From: an uncultured Eubacteriales bacterium
GTDB lineage: Bacteria; Bacillota; Clostridia; Oscillospirales; Acutalibacteraceae
DNA: 20,136 nt
Assembly: GCA_934486755.1 (NCBI GenBank)
Contig: CAKSQT010000033.1
Location: 1-20,136, forward strand
Direction of reading: 5' to 3'
A program made the translations under genes and the position numbers. Shown piece by piece: positions 1 through 8,894 of this stretch; within the stretch, counting starts at the first letter, position 1; each line of letters begins with the position of its first letter. Below the pieces are notes generated by a model. That model had not been told where the DNA came from and made no database searches. It saw only the letters and a list, made by a program, of their open reading frames with translations.

Positions 1-5
1 ATGCA

Positions 6-36
6 AAAAGACCGAATGCATTGCATTCGGTCTTTT
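6..36 (-). terminator. Intrinsic terminator of nifJ
   Basis: A perfect 14-base inverted repeat (6-19 with 23-36) encloses a 3-base loop about 25 bases past the nifJ stop codon. On the minus strand the stem is followed by a run of T from the A-rich bases at 5-9. The A-rich left arm and T-rich right arm mean it could also work for a transcript on the plus strand. Confidence 0.88.
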
Positions 37-60
37 CTTATCTAAGGTAATTCCTTAAAA

Positions 61-3000
61 TTATTTGCCGTAAAGCTCAACGAGCTTTTCAAGATGAGCG
101 CGGCGAGCCTTAGCGGTTTCAGCCGCTTTATCAAAGAGTACCTCAGCACGCTCGGGGAACGAACGTGTAAGCGATGAGTAACGAGCCTCACCCATTATGA
201 ACTCTTTATAATCGGCAGTAGCAGGCTTGCTGTCAACCGTAAACGGATTCTTGCCCTCGGCTTTAAGTGCGGGGTTATAACGGAACATATCCCAATATCC
301 GCAATCAACAGCCTTCTTCATTTCCTTCTGGCAATTAACCATACCGCCCTTAATCGAGTGCATCTCACAAGGAGCATAACCGATTATGAGTGAAGGACCG
401 TCATAAGCCTCAGCCTCTTTGATAGCTTTAAGGGTCTGATTCATATCAGCGCCCATAGCTATCTGAGCTACGTAAATATATCCGTAGGACATTGCGATCT
501 CAGCAAGGCTCTTCTTAGCGATAGCCTTACCAGCCGCCGCGAACTGAGCAACCTGACCGATATTAGAAGCCTTTGAAGCCTGTCCGCCTGTGTTTGAGTA
601 AACCTCGGTATCGAATACCATAATATTTACGTTGTTGCCCTGTGCGAGAACGTGGTCAACACCGCCGAAGCCGATGTCGTAAGCCCAACCGTCGCCGCCG
701 AATATCCAAACTGACTTCTTGTTAAGGAATTCGCTGTTTTCAACTACGTCCTTGCAAAGCTCGCAATCAGCGCCAGCTGCCTTGATAGCGGCAACAAGAG
801 CCTTAGAAGCCTCGGCATTTGCAGAAGAATCGTTAAGAGTTTCAAGATACTTCTCGCCTGCGTTCTTAACGTCGGCGCTTGCTTTGTCGGAAGCGACAAT
901 AGCCTTAACATCGTCTATCAAACGGTCGCGAATTGCTTTCTGACCGAGATACATACCGTAGCCGTGCTCAGCGTTATCCTCAAAGAGCGAGTTAGCCCAA
1001 GCAGGTCCGTGACCCTCGGCATTGGTGGTGTACGGCGATGTAGCGGCAGGACCGCCCCAAATCGAAGAACAGCCTGTGGCGTTTGAAATATACATTCTGT
1101 CGCCGAAGAGCTGAGTTATAAGACGTGCATAAGATGTTTCTGCACAGCCAGCGCAGGAGCCTGAGAATTCGAGAAGCGGTTTCTTGAACTGTGAGGTTAT
1201 TACATTAGCGTCGGTAGCAACGTCTTTCTTTTCTGCAACCTTAGCTACGCAGTAATCAAATGTTTCCTGCTCTTTAAGCTGAGATTCCTGTGAAACCATT
1301 TTGAGTGAATTGGTCGGACAAACGCCTATGCAGACGCCGCAACCCATACAGTCAAGCGGAGAAACAGCCAAAGTGTAGGTGTAGTCTGTTTTGAGGAAAG
1401 GCTTCGGAGCCTTCTTCATATCAGCAGGAGCAGCCGCAACCTCGTCAGCGTTAAGAACGAACGGACGAATGGTAGCGTGCGGACATACAAACGCGCACTT
1501 GTTACACTTAGCGCAGGTGTCAGGATTCCACTCAGGAACCATAACGGCAACTCCGCGTTTCTCATAAGCGGATGCACCCTGTTCAAACGTACCGTCAGCG
1601 TGGTCAACGAAGGCGGAAACAGGAAGAGCGTCACCGTCCATAAGACCAACGGGTTTCATAATATTGTCAACCATCTTAACGAGTTTAGCAGGTCCTTCTT
1701 CTTTAACGGCAGTATTGTTATCTACTGCATCTGCCCAATCGGCAGGAACGTCAATTTTAACGTAAGCGGTAGCGCCTGCGTCGATAGCCTTTTCGTTCAT
1801 TTCAACTATCTCTTTGCCCTTCTTCATAAACTTCTGGGCTTTTTCCTTCATATAGCCGATAGCCTCAGCCTCGGGAAGAACCTTAGAAAGCGAGAAGAAA
1901 GCAGACTGCAAAACGGTGTTTGTACGCTTGCCGAGACCTATCTTAGCGGCAATGTCAATAGCATTAACGATATAAAGCTGAATGTTGTTCTTTGCAATAT
2001 AACGTTTAGCTTCGGCGGGCATATGATGATTGAGTTCATCAAGATCCCACTGACAGTTGATAAGGAATACGCCGCCAGGCTTAACATCGTTGACCATTTT
2101 GTAACCCTTAGTTACGTAAGACGGGTTATGGCAGGCAACAAAGTCAGCCTTGTTGATATAGTAAGGGCTCTTAATAGGCTTGTCACCGAAACGCAAATGC
2201 GAAATGGTTATACCGCCTGTTTTCTTTGAGTCATACTGGAAATATGCCTGAACATACTTGTCGGTATGGTCGCCGATAATCTTTATAGAGTCCTTGTTAG
2301 CACCAACGGTACCGTCTCCGCCGAGACCCCAGAACTTGCACTCGATAGTGCCTTCCGCGGCTGTGTTGGGAGATACTTCCTCAGGAAGTGAAAGATTGGT
2401 TACATCATCGTTGATACCGAGTGTGAACTGGTGCTTAGGAGCGTCCTTTGTGAGCTCCTTATATACAGCGAATACGCTTGAAGGAGGTGTGTCCTTTGAG
2501 CCTAAGCCGTAACGGCCGCCGATAACGGTGTCAATTTTTCTGCCTGTTGCGGCAAGAGCAGCAACAACATCAAGGTAGAGAGGCTCACCCAGAGCGCCGG
2601 GCTCCTTGGTTCTGTCAAGAACAGCAATCTTCTTAACGGTATCAGGAATAGCCTCAACGAGCTTTTCAGCAGAGAAAGGACGGTAAAGACGTACCTTTAC
2701 AAGACCGACCTTTTCACCCTTAGCTGTGAGGTAGTCAATAACTTCTTCCGCAACGTCGCAGATAGAGCCCATAGCAACGATAACGCGTTCGGCATCGGGT
2801 GCGCCGTAGTAGTTGAAGAGTTTATAGTCGGTGCCGAGTTTAGCGTTAACCTTGTCCATATATTCTTCAACGATTGACGGAACAGCGTCATAATACTTGT
2901 TGCAAGCCTCACGGTTCTGGAAGAAAATATCGCCGTTTTCGTGAGAACCGCGCATAACGGGATGTTCAGGATTAAGAGCGCGTTTACGGAAAGCATTAAC

Positions 3001-3597
3001 TGCGTCCATATCGCACATTTCTTTAAGGTCTTCGTAATCCCAAACCTGAATTTTCTGAATTTCGTGTGATGTACGGAAACCGTCAAAGAAGTTAATAAAC
3101 GGAACTCTGCCTTTGATAGCCGCAAGATGTGCGACAGCGCCGAGATCCATAACTTCCTGCGGATTTGTTTCAGCAAGCATAGCAAAGCCTGTCTGACGGC
3201 AAGCATAAACGTCTGAATGGTCGCCGAAAATGTTAAGCGCATGCGAAGCAACGCAGCGAGCCGATACGTGGAACACGCACGGGAGCAGTTCGCCTGCAAT
3301 CTTGTACATATTCGGGATCATAAGTAAAAGTCCCTGTGAAGCAGTGAAAGTTGTGGTAAGCGCACCAGCTGCCAAAGAGCCGTGTACCGTACCGGCAGCG
3401 CCGGCTTCCGACTGCATTTCGGAAACCTTAACTGTGGTCCCGAAAATGTTTTTAAGTCCCTGTGCAGACCACTGATCAACGTAATCAGCCATAGGACTCG
3501 ACGGTGTGATCGGGTAGATACCTGCTACCTCGGTAAACGCATACGCAACATGAGCCGCGGCGTTATTACCGTCCATGGTCTTGAATTTTCTGGCCAT
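61..3597 (-). CDS. nifJ: Pyruvate:ferredoxin (flavodoxin) oxidoreductase
   Basis: This 1178-residue protein is a full-length single-chain PFOR. It oxidatively decarboxylates pyruvate with CoA to acetyl-CoA and CO2 and reduces ferredoxin, the central step of fermentation in strict anaerobes. The N-terminal thiamine-diphosphate pyrimidine domain (YPITPSSPMADY at 28-39) is followed by the transketolase C-like and gamma domains. Two 4Fe-4S motifs follow, with cysteines 695/698/701/705 and 750/753/756/760. The C-terminal domain carries the proximal cluster ligands C815, C818, C843 and C1077, and the cofactor motif GGDGWAYDIGFGG (967-979) with NTGG (1002-1005). All expected ligands are present, so it should be active. 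The ATG at 3597 is chosen because AGGAGG (3606-3611) lies 8 bases upstream. It is monocistronic, with its own promoter and terminator. Long open frames in other phases across it are shadows. Confidence 0.98.
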   Translation of the reverse strand: MARKFKTMDGNNAAAHVAYAFTEVAGIYPITPSSPMADYVDQWSAQGLKNIFGTTVKVSEMQSEAGAAGTVHGSLAAGALTTTFTASQGLLLMIPNMYKIAGELLPCVFHVSARCVASHALNIFGDHSDVYACRQTGFAMLAETNPQEVMDLGAVAHLAAIKGRVPFINFFDGFRTSHEIQKIQVWDYEDLKEMCDMDAVNAFRKRALNPEHPVMRGSHENGDIFFQNREACNKYYDAVPSIVEEYMDKVNAKLGTDYKLFNYYGAPDAERVIVAMGSICDVAEEVIDYLTAKGEKVGLVKVRLYRPFSAEKLVEAIPDTVKKIAVLDRTKEPGALGEPLYLDVVAALAATGRKIDTVIGGRYGLGSKDTPPSSVFAVYKELTKDAPKHQFTLGINDDVTNLSLPEEVSPNTAAEGTIECKFWGLGGDGTVGANKDSIKIIGDHTDKYVQAYFQYDSKKTGGITISHLRFGDKPIKSPYYINKADFVACHNPSYVTKGYKMVNDVKPGGVFLINCQWDLDELNHHMPAEAKRYIAKNNIQLYIVNAIDIAAKIGLGKRTNTVLQSAFFSLSKVLPEAEAIGYMKEKAQKFMKKGKEIVEMNEKAIDAGATAYVKIDVPADWADAVDNNTAVKEEGPAKLVKMVDNIMKPVGLMDGDALPVSAFVDHADGTFEQGASAYEKRGVAVMVPEWNPDTCAKCNKCAFVCPHATIRPFVLNADEVAAAPADMKKAPKPFLKTDYTYTLAVSPLDCMGCGVCIGVCPTNSLKMVSQESQLKEQETFDYCVAKVAEKKDVATDANVITSQFKKPLLEFSGSCAGCAETSYARLITQLFGDRMYISNATGCSSIWGGPAATSPYTTNAEGHGPAWANSLFEDNAEHGYGMYLGQKAIRDRLIDDVKAIVASDKASADVKNAGEKYLETLNDSSANAEASKALVAAIKAAGADCELCKDVVENSEFLNKKSVWIFGGDGWAYDIGFGGVDHVLAQGNNVNIMVFDTEVYSNTGGQASKASNIGQVAQFAAAGKAIAKKSLAEIAMSYGYIYVAQIAMGADMNQTLKAIKEAEAYDGPSLIIGYAPCEMHSIKGGMVNCQKEMKKAVDCGYWDMFRYNPALKAEGKNPFTVDSKPATADYKEFIMGEARYSSLTRSFPERAEVLFDKAAETAKARRAHLEKLVELYGK

Positions 3598-3647
3598 TGA
3601 AAATTCCTCCTGTAAAATAATTTAATGAGAATTTTATGTACCCCCGT

Positions 3648-3666
3648 TATGAGAGACAGTCTCATA
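3648..3666 (-). promoter_or_regulatory. Inverted repeat at the predicted nifJ transcript start
   Basis: Seven-base arms (TATGAGA / TCTCATA) flank a 5-base centre directly after the nifJ -10 box, so the repeat covers the expected start of transcription at about 3667. It could be a repressor operator, or a 5'-terminal RNA hairpin that protects the transcript. It does not match the Rex consensus I know. The function is inferred from position only. Confidence 0.45.
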
Positions 3667-3673
3667 CCTATAT

Positions 3674-3702
3674 ATAATACCACTTTGTCCGCATTATGTA
3701 AA
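3674..3702 (-). promoter_or_regulatory. Sigma-A promoter of nifJ
   Basis: On the minus strand TTTACA (3702-3697) and TATTAT (3679-3674) are separated by exactly 17 bases. The predicted start is about 70 bases before the nifJ ATG. This gives nifJ a promoter separate from the upstream ftsH operon, whose terminator lies just before it. Confidence 0.7.
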
Positions 3703-3728
3703 TAACTATTTGTAAAAAAATTAATAAA

Positions 3729-3763
3729 AAACACCGACAGTCAGCATAACACTGTCGGTGTTT
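3729..3763 (-). terminator. Intrinsic terminator after ftsH
   Basis: A 13-base perfect inverted repeat (3729-3741 with 3751-3763, core CACCGACAGT) with a 9-base loop lies 5 bases beyond the ftsH stop codon. On the minus strand it is followed by T-rich sequence. It separates the rnj-to-ftsH operon from nifJ. Confidence 0.9.
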
Positions 3764-3767
3764 GGGA

Positions 3768-5609
3768 TTATTCGTTATTTTCCATTATAGCTCTGAAATC
3801 ATCGCCCGAAATCTTTTCCTTTTCAAAGAGTTCTTTGGCAACAATATGGAGTTTCGGCATAGCGCCCTTTAACAGTTCAAGCGCACGTTTATACTGTGTC
3901 ATAACAACGTTTTCAATTTCTTCATCAATCGTAGACGCGGTCTTTTCCGAATAATTCGGCGTTGAGGAGAAATCTCTGCCTAAGAACACCTCATTATTAT
4001 CGTGACCGTATGTTACAAGACCGAGTTTATCACTCATACCGAACTTAGTAACCATTTTTCTTGCAAGGTCAGTAGCGCGCTCGATATCGTTAGAAGCGCC
4101 CGTGCAAACGTCGTCCTGTGTGAGCTGTTCAGCGGCACGTCCGCCAAGCAAAGAGCAGATCTCTTCAAGAAGCTGATTTCTTGACGTATGGCCTTTTTCT
4201 TCCGTCGGCAGATACATTGTATATCCTGCCGCCATACCTCTTTGAATGATTGAAATTTGGTGAACAGGGTCCTGAGTCGGCAAGAAATAGGAAACAACTG
4301 CGTGACCCGCCTCGTGATACGCGGTAACCATTTTGTCCTTATCCTTAACAATGTGCGACTTCTTTTCGGTACCCATTACGACCTTTATGGTTGCTTCTTC
4401 AATTTCTTCCTGTGTTATAGCCTTTTTGCCGTGACGAACCGCAAGGAGAGCGGACTCGTTAAGCAGATTTTCAAGGTCGGCACCCGTAAAACCCGAGGTC
4501 GACTTGGCGATAGTTGCAAGATTAACGTCAGGTCCCAACGGCTTGCCGCGTGAATGAACCTTTAATATTTCTTCCCTGCCCTTTACATCGGGATAGTTCA
4601 CAGTAATCTGGCGGTCAAAACGACCGGGACGCAAAAGCGCCTTATCAAGTATATCGGGACGGTTTGTAGCCGCCATAACTATTACGCCCTCGTTTGCGCC
4701 AAATCCGTCCATTTCAACAAGAAGCTGGTTAAGGGTCTGCTCGCGTTCGTCGTGACCGCCGCCGAGACCGGCACCGCGCTGACGTCCGACAGCGTCGATC
4801 TCATCAATAAAGATTATCGCAGGTGCTTCTTTTTTTGCTTCGCCGAAAAGGTCGCGCACACGCGAGGCGCCTACGCCGACAAACATTTCAACAAAGTCAG
4901 AACCCGAAATTGAGAAGAAAGGAACTCCCGCCTCACCCGCAACGGCACGCGCAAGCAAGGTTTTACCCGTTCCCGGAGGGCCAACGAGCAACACACCCTT
5001 TGGTATTCTTGCACCGAGGTCGTTGAACTTTTTGGGGTCCTTTAAGAAATCAACGATTTCCGCCATTTCTTCCTTTTCTTCATCGGCACCCGCAACATCG
5101 GCAAATGTGGTCTTCTTTTTGGAATCGGCTTTCTTGACCTTAGCCTTGCCGAATCCCATTGTTTTGTCTCCGCCCATAGAGGCGTTCATACGACGCATCA
5201 TAAATACCCAGAAAAGTATCATTACCACGAGTATTATAACGGTCGGCAGCATACTCATTATCCAAGACGCCTGACCGCCGCTCTTATAATCGTACTTGAT
5301 TACTTTATCGGTGCCCTTATTCTGCTCGTTTATAGCCATAACTGATGAATTAACATCGTTATAGAAAATTGAAGGATCGGCAACGGTATAATGATACGTT
5401 TTACCGTCGGAGCGTTTTGTGTACGTAAGATCTCCGCTGTATAAGTTAAGCTGATATTCGGATATTTCATTGTCCTTTATCATATTAACTATCTGATAAT
5501 ACTTTGTTTCCGCTGTGTTTTTTGAAAGATAGGAAACCGACATAATTGAAATAATCAGCACTATCGGAATTCCTATATACAAAAGCACATTTCTTAAATT
5601 TTTATTCAA
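3768..5609 (-). CDS. ftsH: ATP-dependent zinc metalloprotease FtsH
   Basis: FtsH is a membrane-anchored AAA+ protease that extracts and degrades misfolded membrane proteins and some regulators. The 613 residues show the standard layout: a transmembrane helix at about 8-28, an extracytoplasmic domain, a second helix at about 117-137, then the AAA module with Walker A GPPGTGKT (210-217), Walker B IIFIDE (265-270) and second region of homology NRPDILDKALLRPGRFDR (316-333). The peptidase domain has HEAGH (432-436) and the third zinc ligand D508. The start codon is TTG, preceded by AGGAG at 8 bases and by an in-frame TGA immediately upstream, so no ATG alternative exists there. It is the last gene of the operon, 16 bases after hpt, in the conserved Firmicutes order tilS-hpt-ftsH. 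Confidence 0.98.
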   Translation of the reverse strand: MNKNLRNVLLYIGIPIVLIISIMSVSYLSKNTAETKYYQIVNMIKDNEISEYQLNLYSGDLTYTKRSDGKTYHYTVADPSIFYNDVNSSVMAINEQNKGTDKVIKYDYKSGGQASWIMSMLPTVIILVVMILFWVFMMRRMNASMGGDKTMGFGKAKVKKADSKKKTTFADVAGADEEKEEMAEIVDFLKDPKKFNDLGARIPKGVLLVGPPGTGKTLLARAVAGEAGVPFFSISGSDFVEMFVGVGASRVRDLFGEAKKEAPAIIFIDEIDAVGRQRGAGLGGGHDEREQTLNQLLVEMDGFGANEGVIVMAATNRPDILDKALLRPGRFDRQITVNYPDVKGREEILKVHSRGKPLGPDVNLATIAKSTSGFTGADLENLLNESALLAVRHGKKAITQEEIEEATIKVVMGTEKKSHIVKDKDKMVTAYHEAGHAVVSYFLPTQDPVHQISIIQRGMAAGYTMYLPTEEKGHTSRNQLLEEICSLLGGRAAEQLTQDDVCTGASNDIERATDLARKMVTKFGMSDKLGLVTYGHDNNEVFLGRDFSSTPNYSEKTASTIDEEIENVVMTQYKRALELLKGAMPKLHIVAKELFEKEKISGDDFRAIMENNE

Positions 5610-5624
5610 TCAAAATGCTCCTTT
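5607..5624 (-). promoter_or_regulatory. Shine-Dalgarno and TTG start of ftsH
   Basis: On the minus strand AAAGGAG is followed by 8 bases and then TTG at 5609-5607. A TGA in the same frame sits immediately before the TTG, which fixes this rare start codon. Use of TTG may lower FtsH translation relative to the upstream genes. Confidence 0.7.
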
Positions 5625-5625
5625 C

Positions 5626-6180
5626 CTATTTATCGGAGTAGACCTTTGGGTCTAAAACGCCGACATAGGGTAAATTTCTGTATTTTTCATTATAATCAAG
5701 GCCGTAGCCGATTACAAACTCATCGGGTATAACCTTGCCGACATAATCAGCGGAAATGTCCGCCTGACGGTTAGCGGGTTTATCAAGAAACGCGCATACC
5801 TTTATGCTTGCCGCATTACGATCCATAAGAACCTTTTTAAGATATGCAAGCGTAATTCCCGAATCAAGAATATCCTCTACCAAGAGTATATCGCATCCGT
5901 CGGGGTTGACGTCCAAATCTTTTTTGAACTTTACAACGCCCGTTGTTTTTGCGCCGCTGTATGACGAAACAGCCATAAAATCAATCTCACAGTCGCAGGT
6001 TATCTCACGCATAAGATCCGCCATAAACACGACGGCGCCTTTAAGAACGCTGACAAGCAAGAGTTTTTTACCGCTGTAATCCTCTGAAATTTGTTTGCCG
6101 AGTCTGGAACATATTTCACGTATTTCCTCCTCGGTCACAAGCACCTTTGAAACATCGCCGCTCATTGACAAATTAAACAT
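5626..6180 (-). CDS. hpt: Hypoxanthine phosphoribosyltransferase
   Basis: This purine-salvage enzyme converts hypoxanthine or guanine plus PRPP to IMP or GMP. The 184 residues fit the bacterial type I PRTase family. They contain the PRPP-binding motif LLVEDILDSGIT (99-110), the LKGAVVFMADL substrate loop (47-57) and the C-terminal base-contact region VIPDEFVIGYGLDYNEKYRNLPYVG, seen here as IPDEFVIGYG (151-160). The start is uncertain. The ATG at 6180 touches its AAGGGG directly, which is too close. A TTG at 6171 has the best spacing (9 bases) and the ATG at 6165 gives the most family-like N-terminus (MSGDVSKVL). The gene lies 33 bases after tilS and 16 before ftsH and shares their transcript. 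Confidence 0.96.
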   Translation of the reverse strand: MFNLSMSGDVSKVLVTEEEIREICSRLGKQISEDYSGKKLLLVSVLKGAVVFMADLMREITCDCEIDFMAVSSYSGAKTTGVVKFKKDLDVNPDGCDILLVEDILDSGITLAYLKKVLMDRNAASIKVCAFLDKPANRQADISADYVGKVIPDEFVIGYGLDYNEKYRNLPYVGVLDPKVYSDK

Positions 6181-6213
6181 CCCCTTAATTTTATCGTTGT
6201 AAATAATTATTCG

Positions 6214-7521
6214 TTATTGTTTTTCAACTTCTATTTTAAAAACACGTTTTGTATCTTTTGTTACAGCACATCTTTGTGAAACGCCTATATTATATATCCA
6301 AACCACACCGCTGTCATCAGCTATAACAGGCAAAGTCTGACGCTCGCCGACAGGGATACTGTATTCGTTATACAGCTTTTTAAGCGTTTTTGTAACGCCG
6401 CGGTTCGCAATACGTATACTGTCCCCCGCTTCACGTGTTCTTACTACTAATCTTCCCACTATTTTATCACAGTCAAGCGAATTTTTTAATAACAAATTAT
6501 TAATTTTTTCGCCGTTTGTAAACAAATCATTAACCGATTCCGAGATTTTAACCCTTATATCGGCGGATCTCCGTTTTTTTCCGTCTTCACAGACGGTAAG
6601 TACGCCGTTTTCGGCGCATACGGTTATTCGGTTAGGCAGGCTTATTTTGCCGCCCGTTCTGCACGCCTTTAAAACCGCCGAAATATGCTCTGACCCTATT
6701 TCCGCGCAGTTTGTAACTCCGTGCAAATACTCGGAAACAACCCTTTTTGCAACAGCGTCAGGCAATCCCGAAAAAGGTTTTAAAGACAATTTGTTTTTGT
6801 CAGTCAAGCACTGATTACAAATACTCTCAACCGTTTTATCAATATATGCCCTATCTTCGCTCAGATACAAGCAAGTACGCGAAACAGCACGCTCAACCGA
6901 CGGGTTAATTTCTTTAAGCACAGGTATTACATTATGACGGATTTTATTTCGCGCATAATCATCGGACAGATTGGTACTGTCTGTAACATACGGAATTTTA
7001 TTTTTATCGCAGTAGTCCTCAATATCCTGCCTTGTGCAGAGTATTAAAGGGCGTATAAAAATGTCCCGTTTAGGCGGTATACCGCACAGACCGTTAATTG
7101 CCGTACCGCGCGCGAGGTTAAAAACCACGGTTTCAAGATTATCGCTTGCTGTATGAGCGGTAGCCACCGTGCCAGCGGATATTCTTTTAAAAAATTCATA
7201 CCTCAACTGCCGTGCCGCAAGTTCGGTACTTAGCTTGTTTTTACGGGCATACGACGGCACATCGGCGCGCTCGCAAATCAGTTCTACATTTCTTTGGGCA
7301 CAGTATTCACGGACAAATTTTTCGTCACGTTCGGCTTCGTCTCCGCGTATCATATGATTGAGATGCGCCGCCTTGACCTTAATGCCGTAACAACCGCCGA
7401 GAGCGAGCATTGCGTTAAGCAGAGCCATAGAATCGGCACCGCCAGAAAGCGCAACAGTCACCTCGTCAGCGTTACTAAGCATACCGTATTGCTCGATTGC
7501 TTTTTTTACTTTTTCTAACAT
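6214..7521 (-). CDS. tilS: tRNA(Ile)-lysidine synthase
   Basis: TilS attaches lysine to C34 of the CAU-anticodon isoleucine tRNA using ATP, changing its codon from AUG to AUA; it is normally essential. The PP-loop motif SGGADS (residues 26-31 of a 435-residue protein) is intact. It is followed by the AHLNHMIRG and TAHTASDNLET segments, the NKIRHNVIPVL motif and a C-terminal substrate-binding domain (RTREAGDSIRI to QRCAVTKD). The frame is open to 7569, but the ATG at 7521 gives the family-like start MLEKVKKAIEQYG. It also overlaps the dnaB stop by one base (TAATG), which suggests translational coupling. No strong ribosome site is visible, consistent with coupling. Confidence 0.96.
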   Translation of the reverse strand: MLEKVKKAIEQYGMLSNADEVTVALSGGADSMALLNAMLALGGCYGIKVKAAHLNHMIRGDEAERDEKFVREYCAQRNVELICERADVPSYARKNKLSTELAARQLRYEFFKRISAGTVATAHTASDNLETVVFNLARGTAINGLCGIPPKRDIFIRPLILCTRQDIEDYCDKNKIPYVTDSTNLSDDYARNKIRHNVIPVLKEINPSVERAVSRTCLYLSEDRAYIDKTVESICNQCLTDKNKLSLKPFSGLPDAVAKRVVSEYLHGVTNCAEIGSEHISAVLKACRTGGKISLPNRITVCAENGVLTVCEDGKKRRSADIRVKISESVNDLFTNGEKINNLLLKNSLDCDKIVGRLVVRTREAGDSIRIANRGVTKTLKKLYNEYSIPVGERQTLPVIADDSGVVWIYNIGVSQRCAVTKDTKRVFKIEVEKQ

Positions 7522-8891
7522 TATCTGAACACATCCACGGAAGTAAAGCGTGTAAACTGACCGTCCCAATGCATTTCAACCGTTCCCGTTTCGCCGTGTC
7601 GGTTTTTGGCAACAATACACTCGGCACGGTTCGGGTCGCCGAGATCCTCGTCATCGGATTTTTCACCGTCATAATATTTTTCGCGGTAAAGAAACATAAC
7701 TATATCGGCGTCCTGCTCGATAGAGCCCGATTCACGCAGATCGGAAAGCGCAGGGCGGTGGGATTTACCCTTGACCTCGGTACCGCGTGAAAGCTGTGCG
7801 CAGGCAATGACAGGAACTTTCAATTCCTTTGCCATAATTTTCAGGTTTCTTGTTATTTCCGAAACCTCCTGAACGCGGTTTTCGGTGCGTTTTGCCGATT
7901 TCATAAGACCCAAATAGTCTATGATAACAAGGTCAACCTTTTTCATACGGCGGAGCTTTGCCTTCATTTCGGTTACCGTTATTGCAGAGGTTTCATCGAA
8001 ATAAATCTCGTGATTGGCAAGGTTTTCCCCTGCCTGAGCAAGCCTTGTCCACTCGTCGGCGTCCAACTCGCCCGTTCTCAGCTTTTCGCTCTTTATGCCC
8101 GCTTCGCTTGAAAGCATACGCTGCGCTAATTGGTCGCGCGTCATTTCAAGTGAGAAAAAACACACGGTTTTTTCGCTGTTTACCGCAACGTTTCTTGCGA
8201 TATTCAAAGCAAAAGACGTTTTACCCATACCGGGACGCGCGCCGAGTATTATTAAGTCGGACTTATTAAGCCCAGTTATCATTCGGTCAAGATCGCCTAT
8301 ACCCGACGGTATTCCAACGTAATCCTTTCGGGTTTCGGGATCTGCCATCTTTTGAAGTCTGTCGTAGGTTTCACCCTCGATAACGCTTTTAATATGGGTA
8401 AGACCGCTGATTTCCCTGCCCTGACGGATTTCGTAAATACGCTGTTCCGCTCGGTTTAATAAATCTCCCGAATCCTCGGTGTTTTCATTGACGTCGTTTA
8501 TAATATCCTGTGCCGCGGTCATCAAAGCACGCGCATAATAGCGTTCCCTGATTATCGCCACGTATGTAAGGACATTGGCGGCGGACGGCACCGTTTGAAC
8601 AAGCTGTGTAAGATAAGCCTTACCGCCTGTTTCATCGTAGACGCCGTCTTTTTTCAGTTTTTCAAGCAACGACACAAAATCAATTGTTTGGCTCAACTCA
8701 TACATTGAGGAAACAGCCGCATAAATTTCCCTGTGCTGCGGAATATAAAAATACTCCGCGCGCATCTGCGTTGCTATTTCATTCAAACTCTTCGGGTCAA
8801 TTATGATTGAACCCAACACCGCCTGCTCCGCTTCGACAGAGTAAGGCAGTCTGCCGTTTTCGAGGTCGAAAATAACCTTTTCGTTACTCAT
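7521..8891 (-). CDS. dnaB: Replicative DNA helicase DnaB (DnaC in Bacillus)
   Basis: This is the hexameric 5'-3' helicase that unwinds DNA at the replication fork and recruits primase. The 456 residues comprise the N-terminal helical domain (about 15-120), a linker and the RecA-like motor. The motor has Walker A GARPGMGKT (217-225), Walker B LVIIDYLGLM (321-330) and the conserved DLRESGSIEQDAD (384-396). No intein or insertion is present at the P-loop, where inteins often sit. The ATG at 8891 uses a GGAG that lies inside the last codons of rplI, 6 bases upstream. Pairing of rplI with dnaB is conserved across Firmicutes. Confidence 0.98.
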   Translation of the reverse strand: MSNEKVIFDLENGRLPYSVEAEQAVLGSIIIDPKSLNEIATQMRAEYFYIPQHREIYAAVSSMYELSQTIDFVSLLEKLKKDGVYDETGGKAYLTQLVQTVPSAANVLTYVAIIRERYYARALMTAAQDIINDVNENTEDSGDLLNRAEQRIYEIRQGREISGLTHIKSVIEGETYDRLQKMADPETRKDYVGIPSGIGDLDRMITGLNKSDLIILGARPGMGKTSFALNIARNVAVNSEKTVCFFSLEMTRDQLAQRMLSSEAGIKSEKLRTGELDADEWTRLAQAGENLANHEIYFDETSAITVTEMKAKLRRMKKVDLVIIDYLGLMKSAKRTENRVQEVSEITRNLKIMAKELKVPVIACAQLSRGTEVKGKSHRPALSDLRESGSIEQDADIVMFLYREKYYDGEKSDDEDLGDPNRAECIVAKNRHGETGTVEMHWDGQFTRFTSVDVFR

Positions 8892-8894
8892 TGT

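Noticed and set aside
1477..2229. 250-codon open frame on the plus strand opposite nifJ
   Set aside because: It lies wholly antisense to a strongly conserved PFOR, has no ribosome site or recognisable domain, and follows from the codon bias of nifJ.
2697..3299. 200-codon open frame on the minus strand in another phase of nifJ
   Set aside because: It is a phase-shifted shadow of nifJ with low-complexity Leu/Arg/Thr content and no start signal.
7521..8891. Intein or insertion in dnaB
   Set aside because: The helicase motifs are contiguous and the length (456 residues) is normal.
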